A stretch of 64,000 bases of DNA from Candidatus Vicinibacter affinis (GTDB taxonomy: Bacteria; Bacteroidota; Bacteroidia; Chitinophagales; Saprospiraceae). Below are positions 27,402 through 36,005 of the stretch, in pieces. The stretch lies in assembly GCA_016714365.1 (NCBI GenBank), contig JADJNH010000005.1:2456501-2520500 (forward strand), in the 5' to 3' direction. Every line of letters starts with the position of its first letter. The first letter of the stretch is position 1. Both the position numbers and the translations under genes were made by a program. Under the pieces are notes generated by a model. It ran no database searches, was not told where the DNA came from, and was given only the letters and a program-made list of their open reading frames with translations.

Positions 27402-28403
27402 TTAAACAGCCTTATTATTAGTTAATATACATATTGAATCATTTTCTAATACAAATTTTGAAATGCATTTTCCTTTCGCAACCGGAGCCATTAGGCCCTT
27501 TTCAATCTCCAGATTTGAATTAGTTATTACCCTCGCCTCATCCCACAGGTTAGCTTCAATCAAACTTGATAACAATTGGAGTCCTCCTTCAACCAATAAA
27601 ACACCTATGTTTTGATTAAAGTATAAATCAAACAAGGATTGTTTGATAGGAATTTCGGAGTCTAAAATTAAAGGAAATGGGGGATTGTCTGAAATTTTGA
27701 AATTTTTCAAATTTTGCTGCTTTAAACTGCCCAAAACAAATTTTTTTGGATCTTTTCCCACCCATAAACGATTATTGAGTTTAGGGTTGTCTATTTCCAA
27801 TGTTCGTCTTCCAATGAGAATCCCATCCGATTCATTTCTCCATTTGTGCACTAAAATATCAGAATAAATATTAGATATTTTAGTCGCACCATTCGTTTCT
27901 GATAAAAAGCCGTCCTGACTTTGGGCCCATTTTAGTACGATATAGGGCCTTTTTTTTAAAATATTTTGTCTGAAGGTATGATTGATATTTTCCCACTTAT
28001 GTTGGGCAATCGGCCCTTCAACTTTAATACCAGCATTCAATAAAATTTGCACACTTTTACCAGACATAATTGGATTTGGATCCAATGCTGCAATCACCAC
28101 ATGAGGAATACCTGATTGAATGATTAAGTCAGTACAGGGCTTAGTTTTACCATGATGATTGCATGGCTCTAAACTGACAAATAATGTAGCCTCTTTTAGT
28201 AAATGTTTGGCTTGTGCAGGGATATTATTAATTGCCTCCACTTCTGCATGTGGTCCTCCAAACTCTTTGTGCCAACCTTCACTGACAATTATTCCGTTGT
28301 GAACTATCAAAGCGCCCACCATCGGATTGGGAGATACCTTTAAATGGGATCTTCGAGATATATCTAAACAATAATCAATGTATAATTCTTGAGATTCATG
28401 CAT
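27402..28403 (-). CDS. ribD: Bifunctional riboflavin biosynthesis protein RibD
   Basis: Catalyses deamination and then reduction of the pyrimidine intermediate in riboflavin synthesis. The 333-residue product has an N-terminal deaminase domain with zinc ligands H52, C81 and C90 and the proton-shuttling E54 (PHAEVEA, PCNHHGKTKPC), and a C-terminal reductase domain beginning near 150 (RPYIVLKWAQSQDGF) with GGLQLLSSLIEANLWDEARV near 285. The reductase half is somewhat short compared with the usual 360-370 residue total. No other rib gene is adjacent. Confidence 0.95.
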   Translation of the reverse strand: MHESQELYIDYCLDISRRSHLKVSPNPMVGALIVHNGIIVSEGWHKEFGGPHAEVEAINNIPAQAKHLLKEATLFVSLEPCNHHGKTKPCTDLIIQSGIPHVVIAALDPNPIMSGKSVQILLNAGIKVEGPIAQHKWENINHTFRQNILKKRPYIVLKWAQSQDGFLSETNGATKISNIYSDILVHKWRNESDGILIGRRTLEIDNPKLNNRLWVGKDPKKFVLGSLKQQNLKNFKISDNPPFPLILDSEIPIKQSLFDLYFNQNIGVLLVEGGLQLLSSLIEANLWDEARVITNSNLEIEKGLMAPVAKGKCISKFVLENDSICILTNNKAV

Positions 28404-28457
28404 TATAGGTTAAATTCGTACTTTTAAGCCTTTTAATTTCAAACAAAATTAACCAAG

Positions 28458-29087
28458 ATGAAAAAACTACTGGTAGAATTTATCGGATCATTTTTCCTGA
28501 TGTTAAGTTTTTCATTATGTTTGATTCCTAGCCAGAACAATCTGACACCTTTTGCTGTAGGTGGGATGCTGATGGCACTCGTTTATGCTGGAGGTCATGT
28601 CTCTGGAGGTCATTTCAATCCAGCAGTTAGTTTGGCAGTCTTTCTCAGAGGGAAACTTAGTTCTGTTGAATTACCCGGTTATATCCTGGTTCAGTTTGCC
28701 GGAGCTGCTTTTGCATCACTGGTTAGTTCTGTTTTTTTATTGCAAAAAGGTGGAGCCGGAATGGATCTAACCAATATTGCTGGACAGGCCATCACTGTCG
28801 AACTATTAGGTACCTTTTTATTTTGTTATGTAGTTTTAAATGTAGCAACTTCAAGGGCAACTATTGGAAATTCATTTTATGGAATTGCAATTGGATTTGC
28901 TTATGTGTCCTGCCAGATAATTTTTGGTAAAATTTCAGGAGCTGCATTAAACCCTGCCATCTCATTGGGTTTTGGGATAAGCAATATTTCAGGATTTGGC
29001 AATATCTGGATTTATTGGGTGGGAGAAATACTTGGCGCTATTGGCGCTGCCTATTTATTCCTATTCATCAATGGCAGGGAACAATAG
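28458..29087 (+). CDS. Aquaporin-family (MIP) channel
   Basis: Six-helix water or small-solute channel. The 209-residue product contains two NPA half-helix motifs, GGHFNPAVS near residues 51-59 and GAALNPAIS near 159-167, at the expected half-protein spacing. The Arg that follows the second NPA in nearly all aquaporins and lines the selectivity filter is replaced by Ile. The protein is short (AqpZ 231 residues) and has very short loops. Substrate is therefore uncertain. It is divergent from ribD and convergent with purB. Confidence 0.9.
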   Translation: MKKLLVEFIGSFFLMLSFSLCLIPSQNNLTPFAVGGMLMALVYAGGHVSGGHFNPAVSLAVFLRGKLSSVELPGYILVQFAGAAFASLVSSVFLLQKGGAGMDLTNIAGQAITVELLGTFLFCYVVLNVATSRATIGNSFYGIAIGFAYVSCQIIFGKISGAALNPAISLGFGISNISGFGNIWIYWVGEILGAIGAAYLFLFINGREQ

Positions 29088-29129
29088 AATCAGAATGTAG
29101 GTGGAGTACTTGAAATGCTTGTGTTAAAA

Positions 29130-30464
29130 CTACTCAGCGTACCCAATGTAATTATTAGGGGTTATTGATTTTAATTCCATTTTGACCTCTTCATTTATGT
29201 CAAGTTTATTAATGAAATCAATTAAATCATCCTGAGTCACCACAGTTTTACCTCTGGTTAGATCTTTTAATTTTTCATAAGGTTGTTGATAACCTTCTCT
29301 TCTTAAAACGGTCTGAATGGCTTCAGCCAGAACGATCCAATGTGTGTCCAAATCTTCCTGGATTTTCGAACGATTTACTTCCAGTTTACTTAAGCCTTGT
29401 GAAATTGATTGGAATGCAATCAGCATATGTCCTAATGGAGTTCCAACATTTCTTAACACCGTACTATCTGTCAAGTCCCTCTGCAATCTGGATATAGGTA
29501 ACTTTTCGGCTAAATATCCAAGTATTGCATTTGAAAAAGAAAGATTGCCTTCTGCATTTTCAAAATCTATTGGATTTACTTTATGCGGCATGGCAGAAGA
29601 CCCAATTTCTCCTTCCTTAATTCTCTGCTTGAAATACTCCATTGATATATAGGTCCAAATATCCTTACAAAAATCAAGCAAAATGGTGTTCATCCTAATT
29701 AATTGATGACACCATTCTGCTATTTCATCATAATGAGCTATTTGAGTAGTTGTTTTCTGCCTTGAAATTCCCAATTTTTCCATGAGAAATTTTTCACACC
29801 ATACAGGCCAGTTAAGATCGGGATAAGCAACTTTATGGGCATTTAGATTGCCGGTTGCGCCTCCAAATTTTCCACTAAACTCTATTTCTTTAAATCGATT
29901 TAATTGTATCTCAATCCTTTCTGCAAAGACTCTTATTTCCTTTCCTAAGGTCGTAGGGCTTGCAGGTTGTCCGTGGGTTCTAGCCAGCATTGGCAAATGC
30001 CCTATTTGGGCTATTAATTGTAAAAGTTCCTTTTGCAAAGCTTCGACAAACGGAATGAGCACCAATTGGCTAGCATCTTTAATCATTAAAGGCAAAGCAG
30101 TATTGTTGATATCTTGAGAAGTTAGACCAAAATGTACAAACTCAAGATGACGACTTAGCCCAATGCTGCCAAGTTTTTCTTTTATAAAATATTCTACTGC
30201 TTTGATGTCATGCTTTGTCTGACTTTCAAATTCTTTTATTCTTTGTGAATCCGCTATAGAATAATTTTCGTAAATGGAATTAAGATCTTGTTCCAACTTT
30301 TTATCTAAATCAATTTGGACAATCCCGGTTTTGATGAGTTGAAGGAAATAGAGTATTTCTACCTTTACTCTATATTTGAATAATGCGTGCTCTGAAAAAT
30401 AAGCTTCTAAAATCCTCGTTTTCTCGAAGTACCGTCCGTCAATCGCTGAAATATTTGTTAACAA
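29130..30464 (-). CDS. purB: Adenylosuccinate lyase
   Basis: Cleaves SAICAR and adenylosuccinate in purine synthesis. The 444-residue product carries the fumarase/aspartase superfamily signature GSSAMPHKVNPIDFENAEG near 285-303 with the catalytic Ser, the TSQDINNTA segment near 114 and the HGQPASPTTLGKE segment around 164 with a conserved His. Length is normal for the long, E. coli-like form. It is the last gene of a three-gene minus-strand unit, 13 bp downstream of a YwaF-like gene. Confidence 0.96.
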   Translation of the reverse strand: MLTNISAIDGRYFEKTRILEAYFSEHALFKYRVKVEILYFLQLIKTGIVQIDLDKKLEQDLNSIYENYSIADSQRIKEFESQTKHDIKAVEYFIKEKLGSIGLSRHLEFVHFGLTSQDINNTALPLMIKDASQLVLIPFVEALQKELLQLIAQIGHLPMLARTHGQPASPTTLGKEIRVFAERIEIQLNRFKEIEFSGKFGGATGNLNAHKVAYPDLNWPVWCEKFLMEKLGISRQKTTTQIAHYDEIAEWCHQLIRMNTILLDFCKDIWTYISMEYFKQRIKEGEIGSSAMPHKVNPIDFENAEGNLSFSNAILGYLAEKLPISRLQRDLTDSTVLRNVGTPLGHMLIAFQSISQGLSKLEVNRSKIQEDLDTHWIVLAEAIQTVLRREGYQQPYEKLKDLTRGKTVVTQDDLIDFINKLDINEEVKMELKSITPNNYIGYAE

Positions 30465-30477
30465 TTTATATCATTTA

Positions 30478-31179
30478 TTAATTTACAAATAAATTGAATT
30501 TGAGTCTTCTGAAAATATAATAAAAACTTCCAATAAAAATTGAACCAATAATCTCAAATCCGTAAATATGATATGGAAATCCTCCTGTGACCAAAGGATT
30601 GTCTACTTTTGGAGGATCACATAAAAATATATAATTAGATCCCAAATAATAATTGATAAGTCCAACTATTCCTAAAATGAGGTTTCCTAGTAAAAATACC
30701 TTAAGCCATGATCCAGGTCTGGGACGTATTTGATCAACAAAAAAGTAGTACATCGGCATAAAGATGATAAGGCCATGACTAAGGTAATAATCAAATGCTA
30801 AAAAAGGATGATAGCCGTGGGTCATTTCAGGTGTAATAAAGCTCATTGAGGCTCCCACCATTCCAAGTAACAGTACAAATTCAAATAATATAGGTATGAA
30901 TTTGAATAAACAAATCAAAGACATTACATAGGAGATGTTGCATAAGTGCAAAGGAAGAGAATCCTTTATACTGAAGACTCCTGTGTAAATGTAATAACCA
31001 TGAATTAAAATTTCTCTGGTTGCAAATAATCCAAATAATACATTTTTGTATATCCTTTCAGTTCCACGTTTACGAAAATAAATTCCTAATTTTCCGAGAC
31101 TAAAATAAAAAATAAATGCTCCAATTATTCCGAACCACCAAATAAAAGAAAACAGAGGTACAAGATAATGTTCATGCAT
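30478..31179 (-). CDS. YwaF/TIGR02206-family membrane protein
   Basis: The 233-residue product has six or seven hydrophobic helices and the family's characteristic elements: an LPLHLCNISYV segment near 75, the THGYHPFLAFDYYLSHG segment near 120 and the YLGSNYIFLCDPP segment near 180. YwaF proteins are uncharacterised integral membrane proteins. It sits between a Tudor-like hypothetical gene and purB with gaps of 16 and 13 bp. Confidence 0.8.
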   Translation of the reverse strand: MHEHYLVPLFSFIWWFGIIGAFIFYFSLGKLGIYFRKRGTERIYKNVLFGLFATREILIHGYYIYTGVFSIKDSLPLHLCNISYVMSLICLFKFIPILFEFVLLLGMVGASMSFITPEMTHGYHPFLAFDYYLSHGLIIFMPMYYFFVDQIRPRPGSWLKVFLLGNLILGIVGLINYYLGSNYIFLCDPPKVDNPLVTGGFPYHIYGFEIIGSIFIGSFYYIFRRLKFNLFVN

Positions 31180-31195
31180 GATTCAGATTTAATAT

Positions 31196-31732
31196 CTATT
31201 CAGATGATTTTTCACCTACAAAATGATGTTCCTTGTACTTGAAGAGAATATTAAATGTCGTAAGACTGCCATAGATTCTGGTGATATACTGCTGCAAATT
31301 AAGCTTTTCTTCATCTGTAAGTTTACTGGAGTTGATTCTTTGTTCCATCACCCTGAGCCGATCACGGGTCATTATGATTTTATGAAAAAAAGCTTCTATT
31401 GGTATTTCTTTCTCTTTTATAGAAGGGTCCTCAGACTTTAGAGTCATCATGCCATTTTTCCACTTATCATTTAAGGGAACCACCTCTGTAATGTCTGACC
31501 ATGCTCTTAAAATTTTAACCAATGATTTTTCGGCTTCATTAAATGATACAGCTTCTTCAGGTTCTATTTTTTCGATTATTTCCCAGGAACTATAGTCTTT
31601 GCCTACTAACTTGAGGCCAAATTGCATAAAACAGACTCTATAAGCAGCAACATCAGATTCAATAATAACTCCATCCCCGAATGCAGGATGTTTAACTCTT
31701 GATCCAACCCCCAAATATTTGTCAAGACTCAT
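31196..31732 (-). CDS. Hypothetical protein with KOW/Tudor-like N-terminal domain
   Basis: The 178-residue product has no signal peptide. Residues 8-52 (VGSRVKHPAFGDGVIIESD...) resemble the small SH3/Tudor-like barrel found at the C-terminus of UvrD/PcrA helicases, in which G-x-V-x-H-x-x-F-G-x-G-x-V is typical. The remaining 120 residues are helical (EKLNLQQYITRIYGSLTTFN). The role is unknown; a nucleic-acid or polymerase contact is a guess from the domain. It is the first gene of the unit leading to purB. Confidence 0.6.
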   Translation of the reverse strand: MSLDKYLGVGSRVKHPAFGDGVIIESDVAAYRVCFMQFGLKLVGKDYSSWEIIEKIEPEEAVSFNEAEKSLVKILRAWSDITEVVPLNDKWKNGMMTLKSEDPSIKEKEIPIEAFFHKIIMTRDRLRVMEQRINSSKLTDEEKLNLQQYITRIYGSLTTFNILFKYKEHHFVGEKSSE

Positions 31733-31751
31733 AAGTAATAATAATTTGTGT

Positions 31752-31759
31752 CAAATATA
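31752..31759 (-). promoter_or_regulatory. Putative -7 box of the purB unit
   Basis: TATATTTG on the minus strand, 20 bases before the ATG at 31732, fits TAnnTTTG. A TTG lies only 11 bp upstream, which is too close, so this is tentative. Confidence 0.3.
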
Positions 31760-31816
31760 TTAAAAATTGTCAACCTGTGTCAGTTAGATAACTTTAAGTC
31801 TGAGAATGCCAACTAC

Positions 31817-32491
31817 CTAAAGCTTTATAGCTCTGGTAACTTCTCTTTTACCAATCGGACCTGAAAGTGCTTCTACTATAAAACCCAATGATCTTAGGTC
31901 TCTTTTAAATTGTCCTTTTGCACAGAACGTTAACAATATTCCACCTGGAGCCAACATAAAGTACAATTTTTCCAAACTTTCTAAAGTCCATAAGTCTGGT
32001 TGAATTTCTGGGCCAAAGGCATCAAAATAGATTATATCAAATTCCGAATCAGGTTTAAAAGACTCAAAACTCGAATTATTTTTTGTCAATAAAAAATTGT
32101 TACAAACAATGAATTCTTGCCCCCAGGAAAGCCTGTGTAAAAGCTGAAAATACTCATTGGATGAACCTAAGGCGGTCTGGATATTAGGGTAATTTAGTCT
32201 ACTCCAGGTATCTTCAAGAAGTGGCATGTTTTCAATGGTCTGATAGTTGACTGTGACTCCATTCTGAATTGCAAAAAGTAGTGTTAAATAAGCATTAAGT
32301 CCCGTTCCAAAACCAAATTCAAAGATTTTGATTGAATTTTGAATTTGACTTCTATAAGCAAGACCATATTCTATGTAGACCTTCAAACTCTCCGAAAGAG
32401 CTCCATGTTTGGAATGATAATAGGAATTCCAAATAGGGTGGAGTACACTATCTGAACCATCGGCAGAATTAAAAATAACAGGTTTAATCAT
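31817..32491 (-). CDS. mnmD: tRNA U34 methyltransferase MnmD (MnmC N-domain type)
   Basis: SAM-dependent methyltransferase that completes the mnm5 group on wobble uridine 34 of certain tRNAs. The 224-residue product matches the stand-alone methyltransferase half of MnmC: YYHSKHGALSES near 26-37, the SAM motif FEFGFGTGLNAYL near 62, the active-site segment YFDAFGPEIQPDLW near 150 and the C-terminal GPIGKREVTRA. There is no FAD oxidase half. Start at ATG 32491 gives the usual N-terminus; the T-run of a terminator hairpin ends at the base just before it. Confidence 0.9.
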   Translation of the reverse strand: MIKPVIFNSADGSDSVLHPIWNSYYHSKHGALSESLKVYIEYGLAYRSQIQNSIKIFEFGFGTGLNAYLTLLFAIQNGVTVNYQTIENMPLLEDTWSRLNYPNIQTALGSSNEYFQLLHRLSWGQEFIVCNNFLLTKNNSSFESFKPDSEFDIIYFDAFGPEIQPDLWTLESLEKLYFMLAPGGILLTFCAKGQFKRDLRSLGFIVEALSGPIGKREVTRAIKL

Positions 32492-32523
32492 AAAAAAGAC
32501 CAGTCCCTAAGCCGGAACTGGTC
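32492..32523 (-). terminator. Rho-independent terminator abutting the mnmD start
   Basis: On the minus strand, GACCAGTTCC (32523-32514) pairs with GGACTGGTC (32506-32498) with a one-base bulge and a 7-base loop, followed by six T (32497-32492). This is a classic intrinsic terminator for the small lipoprotein gene upstream. The T-run touches the ATG of mnmD at 32491. Confidence 0.75.
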
Positions 32524-32547
32524 TAAAAATATAACAGATGATTTATC

Positions 32548-32715
32548 TTAAAATATCAGCGAAATAAACTTTAGAACGACAGAAGCAGTATTTGCTACTA
32601 CAGTATCCAAGCTAAAATCATAAGGACATCCATAACCGCGGTTGCAAGATGTCAGGGTTAAAAGGAACAAAACAAGTACAACAGGGTAGGCTGATGGATT
32701 TCTTTTGAATTTCAT
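32548..32715 (-). CDS. Small lipoprotein, 55 residues
   Basis: A short frame on the minus strand from ATG (32715) to TAA (32548) encodes 55 residues. The N-terminus has basic residues (MKFKRNP), a hydrophobic run PVVLVLFLLTL and a lipobox LTSC with Cys24, followed by NRGYGCPYDFSLDT and a short hydrophobic C-terminus ending KFISLIF. A TAnnTTTG -7 box lies about 47 bp upstream and a strong terminator lies 25 bp downstream, so it is a complete transcription unit. Function is unknown; the GYGCPYDF part is distinctive. Confidence 0.75.
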   Translation of the reverse strand: MKFKRNPSAYPVVLVLFLLTLTSCNRGYGCPYDFSLDTVVANTASVVLKFISLIF

Positions 32716-32761
32716 GGCAGTAAGTTTAATGTTGAAAAACCGATGTCAATAAAACGCAGCG

Positions 32762-32769
32762 CAAAGTTA
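32762..32769 (-). promoter_or_regulatory. Putative -7 box of the small lipoprotein gene
   Basis: TAACTTTG on the minus strand fits TAnnTTTG and lies 46 bases upstream of the ATG at 32715. No TTG occurs at the ideal spacing. Confidence 0.35.
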
Positions 32770-32790
32770 CATTATTATATCAAATTATTT

Positions 32791-32798
32791 TAAGTTTG
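32791..32798 (+). promoter_or_regulatory. Putative -7 box of mpl
   Basis: TAAGTTTG fits TAnnTTTG and lies 24 bp before the ATG at 32823. It overlaps a possible TTG start at 32796, which favours the ATG as the real start. A -33 TTG is not evident. Confidence 0.35.
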
Positions 32799-32822
32799 AG
32801 TCGAATTAAACAATTTTATCAT

Positions 32823-34187
32823 ATGATCCAAAAGATTCACCTCATTGCGATAGGGGGGAGTGTAATGCATAATTTGGCCCTGGCATTGCATCATGGGGGA
32901 CATATAGTCAGTGGTTCTGACGATCAGATCTATGAACCAGCAAAATCCAGGTTATCAAAAGCTGGAATAATGCCTCCCGAAGAAGGGTGGTTTCCTGAAA
33001 AAATAAATGCTGAATTGGACTTAGTAATCCTTGGAATGCATGCAAAGGATGACAACCCTGAGTTGAAGAAAGCCCTTCAACTGGGATTAAAAGTTTCATC
33101 TTTTCCGGAATTTGTGTTTAGTCAGTTCAATGAAAAACAAAGGTTGGTAGTTGCAGGTAGTCATGGTAAAACGACGACCACCTCTATGCTTATGCATGTA
33201 TTGAAGAAGCTATCCAAAAAATTTGACTATTTGGTGGGAGCTCAACTTGAAGGATTTAACGAAATGGTATCCTTTACAGATGCAGACTTAGCTTTAATTG
33301 AAGGTGATGAATATTTAAGTTCTTGCATGGATAAAAGTCCTAAATTTCTTCATTATAAGCCACAAATTGCGATTATAACTGGAATCGCCTGGGATCATTA
33401 CAATGTTTTTCCCACCTATGACTTATACAAAAAAGCATTCTCCGATTTTATTTTGTCTATGCCAACAGGAGGAAATCTTATTTATTTTGAAAAAGATCCC
33501 GAGTTGGTGACTCTTATTGGGCAATTTGGAACTCATCTTAATTGCATTCCTTACAAGGAGGCTCCTTATGTTCAACAAGATCAAGAAACCTATTTAATTG
33601 GACAGAGCGCATGTTATAAATTAAATGTCTTCGGTAAACATAATCTGCAAAATATTCAATCTATCAGATTGGCTTGTAACTTGTTGGGAATTTCTGAATC
33701 AGATTGCAATGAAGCCATCAGCGACTTCAAAGGGGCATCAAGAAGAATGGAACTTCTTGAAGAAACAGAAGACAAATTCGTTTTCCAAGACTTTGCACAC
33801 GCTCCTTCAAAAGTCAAAGCCACTTTGGAGGCGATAAGAGAAAAATTTAAAACGAGAAAAGTGCTTGCTATTCAGGAATTACATACCTATAGTAGTTTAA
33901 ATAAAGCTTTTATCCCTCAATATTTAGGAACCATGAATCCAGTTGATAATGGCATCATCTTTTTTGATAAAAAAGCGTTAGAAATAAAACGCATGCCTGA
34001 ATTAGAAGAAGATTTCATTCGTCAGTCATTTGGCAGGTCTGATTTATTGGTGATTAATGAATCAGACATTTTAAAGGAACAAATTCTTAAAATTGCAAAA
34101 TCAGCTGAAGTCGTTTTATTTCTTGGCTCAGGGAATTTTGGAGGATTGAATATCAGAAGTCTGGCTAAAGAAATTGTAAATAGTTAA
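32823..34187 (+). CDS. mpl: Mpl-type UDP-N-acetylmuramate:tripeptide ligase
   Basis: Mur-ligase family enzyme that attaches recycled L-Ala-gamma-D-Glu-mesoDAP to UDP-MurNAc. From ATG 32823 the product has 454 residues: N-terminal UDP-binding Rossmann domain (HLIAIGGSVMHNLALALH), ATP site GSHGKTTTTSM near 110-120, the ALIEGDEYLSS segment near 155 and a C-terminal domain with FQDFAHAPSKVKAT near 320. The EGDEY and FAHAP motifs fit Mpl rather than MurC. It shows that the wall contains meso-DAP, the ligand expected by the OmpA domain on the COX II protein. A TTG start nine codons upstream is unlikely. Confidence 0.88.
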   Translation: MIQKIHLIAIGGSVMHNLALALHHGGHIVSGSDDQIYEPAKSRLSKAGIMPPEEGWFPEKINAELDLVILGMHAKDDNPELKKALQLGLKVSSFPEFVFSQFNEKQRLVVAGSHGKTTTTSMLMHVLKKLSKKFDYLVGAQLEGFNEMVSFTDADLALIEGDEYLSSCMDKSPKFLHYKPQIAIITGIAWDHYNVFPTYDLYKKAFSDFILSMPTGGNLIYFEKDPELVTLIGQFGTHLNCIPYKEAPYVQQDQETYLIGQSACYKLNVFGKHNLQNIQSIRLACNLLGISESDCNEAISDFKGASRRMELLEETEDKFVFQDFAHAPSKVKATLEAIREKFKTRKVLAIQELHTYSSLNKAFIPQYLGTMNPVDNGIIFFDKKALEIKRMPELEEDFIRQSFGRSDLLVINESDILKEQILKIAKSAEVVLFLGSGNFGGLNIRSLAKEIVNS

Positions 34188-34195
34188 AAAATCAA

Positions 34196-35932
34196 TTATC
34201 GGGGTATTGCATTTATGAGGTTTCTTGTATACTCAGTTGAAGGATAATTTAAAATTTGAAATGGCAACCCTTCTTCAACGATTTCACCATTTTTCATTAC
34301 TATTATACGGTCTGCAATAAAATTTACGACTGAAAAATCATGAGTAATAAACAAATAACTAAGCTTAAACTTTTCCTTAAGGCTGGTTAAAAGGTTTAAT
34401 ACCTGAGCCTGAACTGATACATCCAAAGCAGAAACAGATTCGTCAAAAACTATAAACTTTGGCTTTAACCCCAATGATCTGGCAATACAAATTCTTTGTC
34501 TTTGTCCGCCTGAAAACTGATGGGGATACCGGTCAAAATGATCTTCACTTAAACCAACTTCTAACAAAAGCTCAAGGGCTGCTTCTTTTCTTTCTTTATA
34601 ATTTTTGTAAAGTTTGTGAACTTCCATTGGTTCCACAATTGCATCCCCAATCCTTTTTCGAGGATTTAAAGAGGAATACGGATCCTGAAAAATGATTTGT
34701 AATTCCCTTCGTAAAGGCTTCCAATCCTGAACACTGTAATTATTTATTGCAAAACCATCATAACTTACTTGACCACCTGCAATTTGAATCAAATTTAGAA
34801 TTGCCAAACCAATGCTGGATTTTCCACTACCAGATTCCCCAACCAATCCTAATGATTCACCCGGTCTGATTTTAAAGCTAACGTCTCTTACGGCGTCAAA
34901 ACTTTTTGTAACCTTACCAAAAATATTTCTTTCAATTGGATAAGATACCTGAAGGTTCGCAACTTCTAAGAGCGAGCGACTTTGGTCAAAATCTTCCAAC
35001 TTTCGCTGCTGCTCTTGATTTGATATAATCATGGTATCATTGAACCACTTTTCTTTTTTGCTACCTTCCAGAAAATCTTGCACGATAGGCAAATGCCTTA
35101 TTTTACAATTTAAAGGAGGTTTACAATTAATCAAACCTTGAGTATATGGATGCTTAGCATCCAAAAAAATGTTTTCGGCGGTATTTGACTCGATTATTTG
35201 ACCATTTTGCATCACCAGCACCCGATCACAAAGATTTTTAATTACACCAAGGTCATGTGAAATAAAGATTAGAGTTAGATTCATCTCCTTCCGAATGTCT
35301 TCGAGTAAGTCCAAGATTTTTTTCTGAATGGTAACATCAAGTGCTGTGGTAGGCTCATCAGCTATAATGACTTTAGGTTCACAACATAAGGCAATTGCAA
35401 TTAAGACCCTTTGAAGTTGACCACCACTTAATTGATGTGGGTATGAATCATAAACTCTAGCGACATCCTCCAAGCCAACTTTGCTAAACCAATATTCAAC
35501 TTTGCTCCTTAACTCAGACTTTCGACCCATATTATGGGCAACCAGAGCTTCTTTAACTTGAAAACCACATTTCAATAAAGGATTTAAAGCTGACATAGGC
35601 TCCTGAAAAATCATGGCAATTTTTCGACCTCTATAATGCCTGATTTGATCTTCACTTAATTTGAGCAAGTCAACAGTTTGACTTTCATGCTCTTTCCATA
35701 GAATTTTTCCAGAATCATATTTCGCTTGAGAACTCAATAATTTCATAATACTTAATGAAGTTACAGACTTCCCGCTACCTGATTCACCAACAATCCCTAA
35801 AGCTTCACCTTCAAATACACTAAAATTTATTCCATTTATGGCATTTTGCCATAAATTTCCTTGTTTAAAAGAAACACTCAGATCTCGAATTTCAAGTATT
35901 TTCACATTGCAAATTAAACTAAAATCAATCAT
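34196..35932 (-). CDS. Fused dipeptide/oligopeptide ABC transporter ATPase
   Basis: Two complete ABC ATPase domains in one chain of 578 residues, as in YejF/GsiA-type peptide importers (DppD-DppF fusion). Domain 1 has Walker A GESGSGKS near 52, signature LSGGQ near 170 and Walker B VIIADEPTTALD near 190; domain 2 has a second GESGSGKS near 363, FSGGQ near 475 and FIVFDESVSALD near 496. An oligopeptide-type C-terminal segment follows domain 1 (HPYTQGLINCKPPL). A GTG at 35905 could be the true start, giving the N-terminus MKILEIRDLSVSF. The nearest permease gene is 8 kb away at 44168. Confidence 0.93.
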   Translation of the reverse strand: MIDFSLICNVKILEIRDLSVSFKQGNLWQNAINGINFSVFEGEALGIVGESGSGKSVTSLSIMKLLSSQAKYDSGKILWKEHESQTVDLLKLSEDQIRHYRGRKIAMIFQEPMSALNPLLKCGFQVKEALVAHNMGRKSELRSKVEYWFSKVGLEDVARVYDSYPHQLSGGQLQRVLIAIALCCEPKVIIADEPTTALDVTIQKKILDLLEDIRKEMNLTLIFISHDLGVIKNLCDRVLVMQNGQIIESNTAENIFLDAKHPYTQGLINCKPPLNCKIRHLPIVQDFLEGSKKEKWFNDTMIISNQEQQRKLEDFDQSRSLLEVANLQVSYPIERNIFGKVTKSFDAVRDVSFKIRPGESLGLVGESGSGKSSIGLAILNLIQIAGGQVSYDGFAINNYSVQDWKPLRRELQIIFQDPYSSLNPRKRIGDAIVEPMEVHKLYKNYKERKEAALELLLEVGLSEDHFDRYPHQFSGGQRQRICIARSLGLKPKFIVFDESVSALDVSVQAQVLNLLTSLKEKFKLSYLFITHDFSVVNFIADRIIVMKNGEIVEEGLPFQILNYPSTEYTRNLINAIPR

Positions 35933-36005
35933 TTGGGGTTGGAATTTATATCGGTATTCAATATTTTCATTGTCAGACCGTTAGATTCTTTTTAAAATCG
36001 TCACT

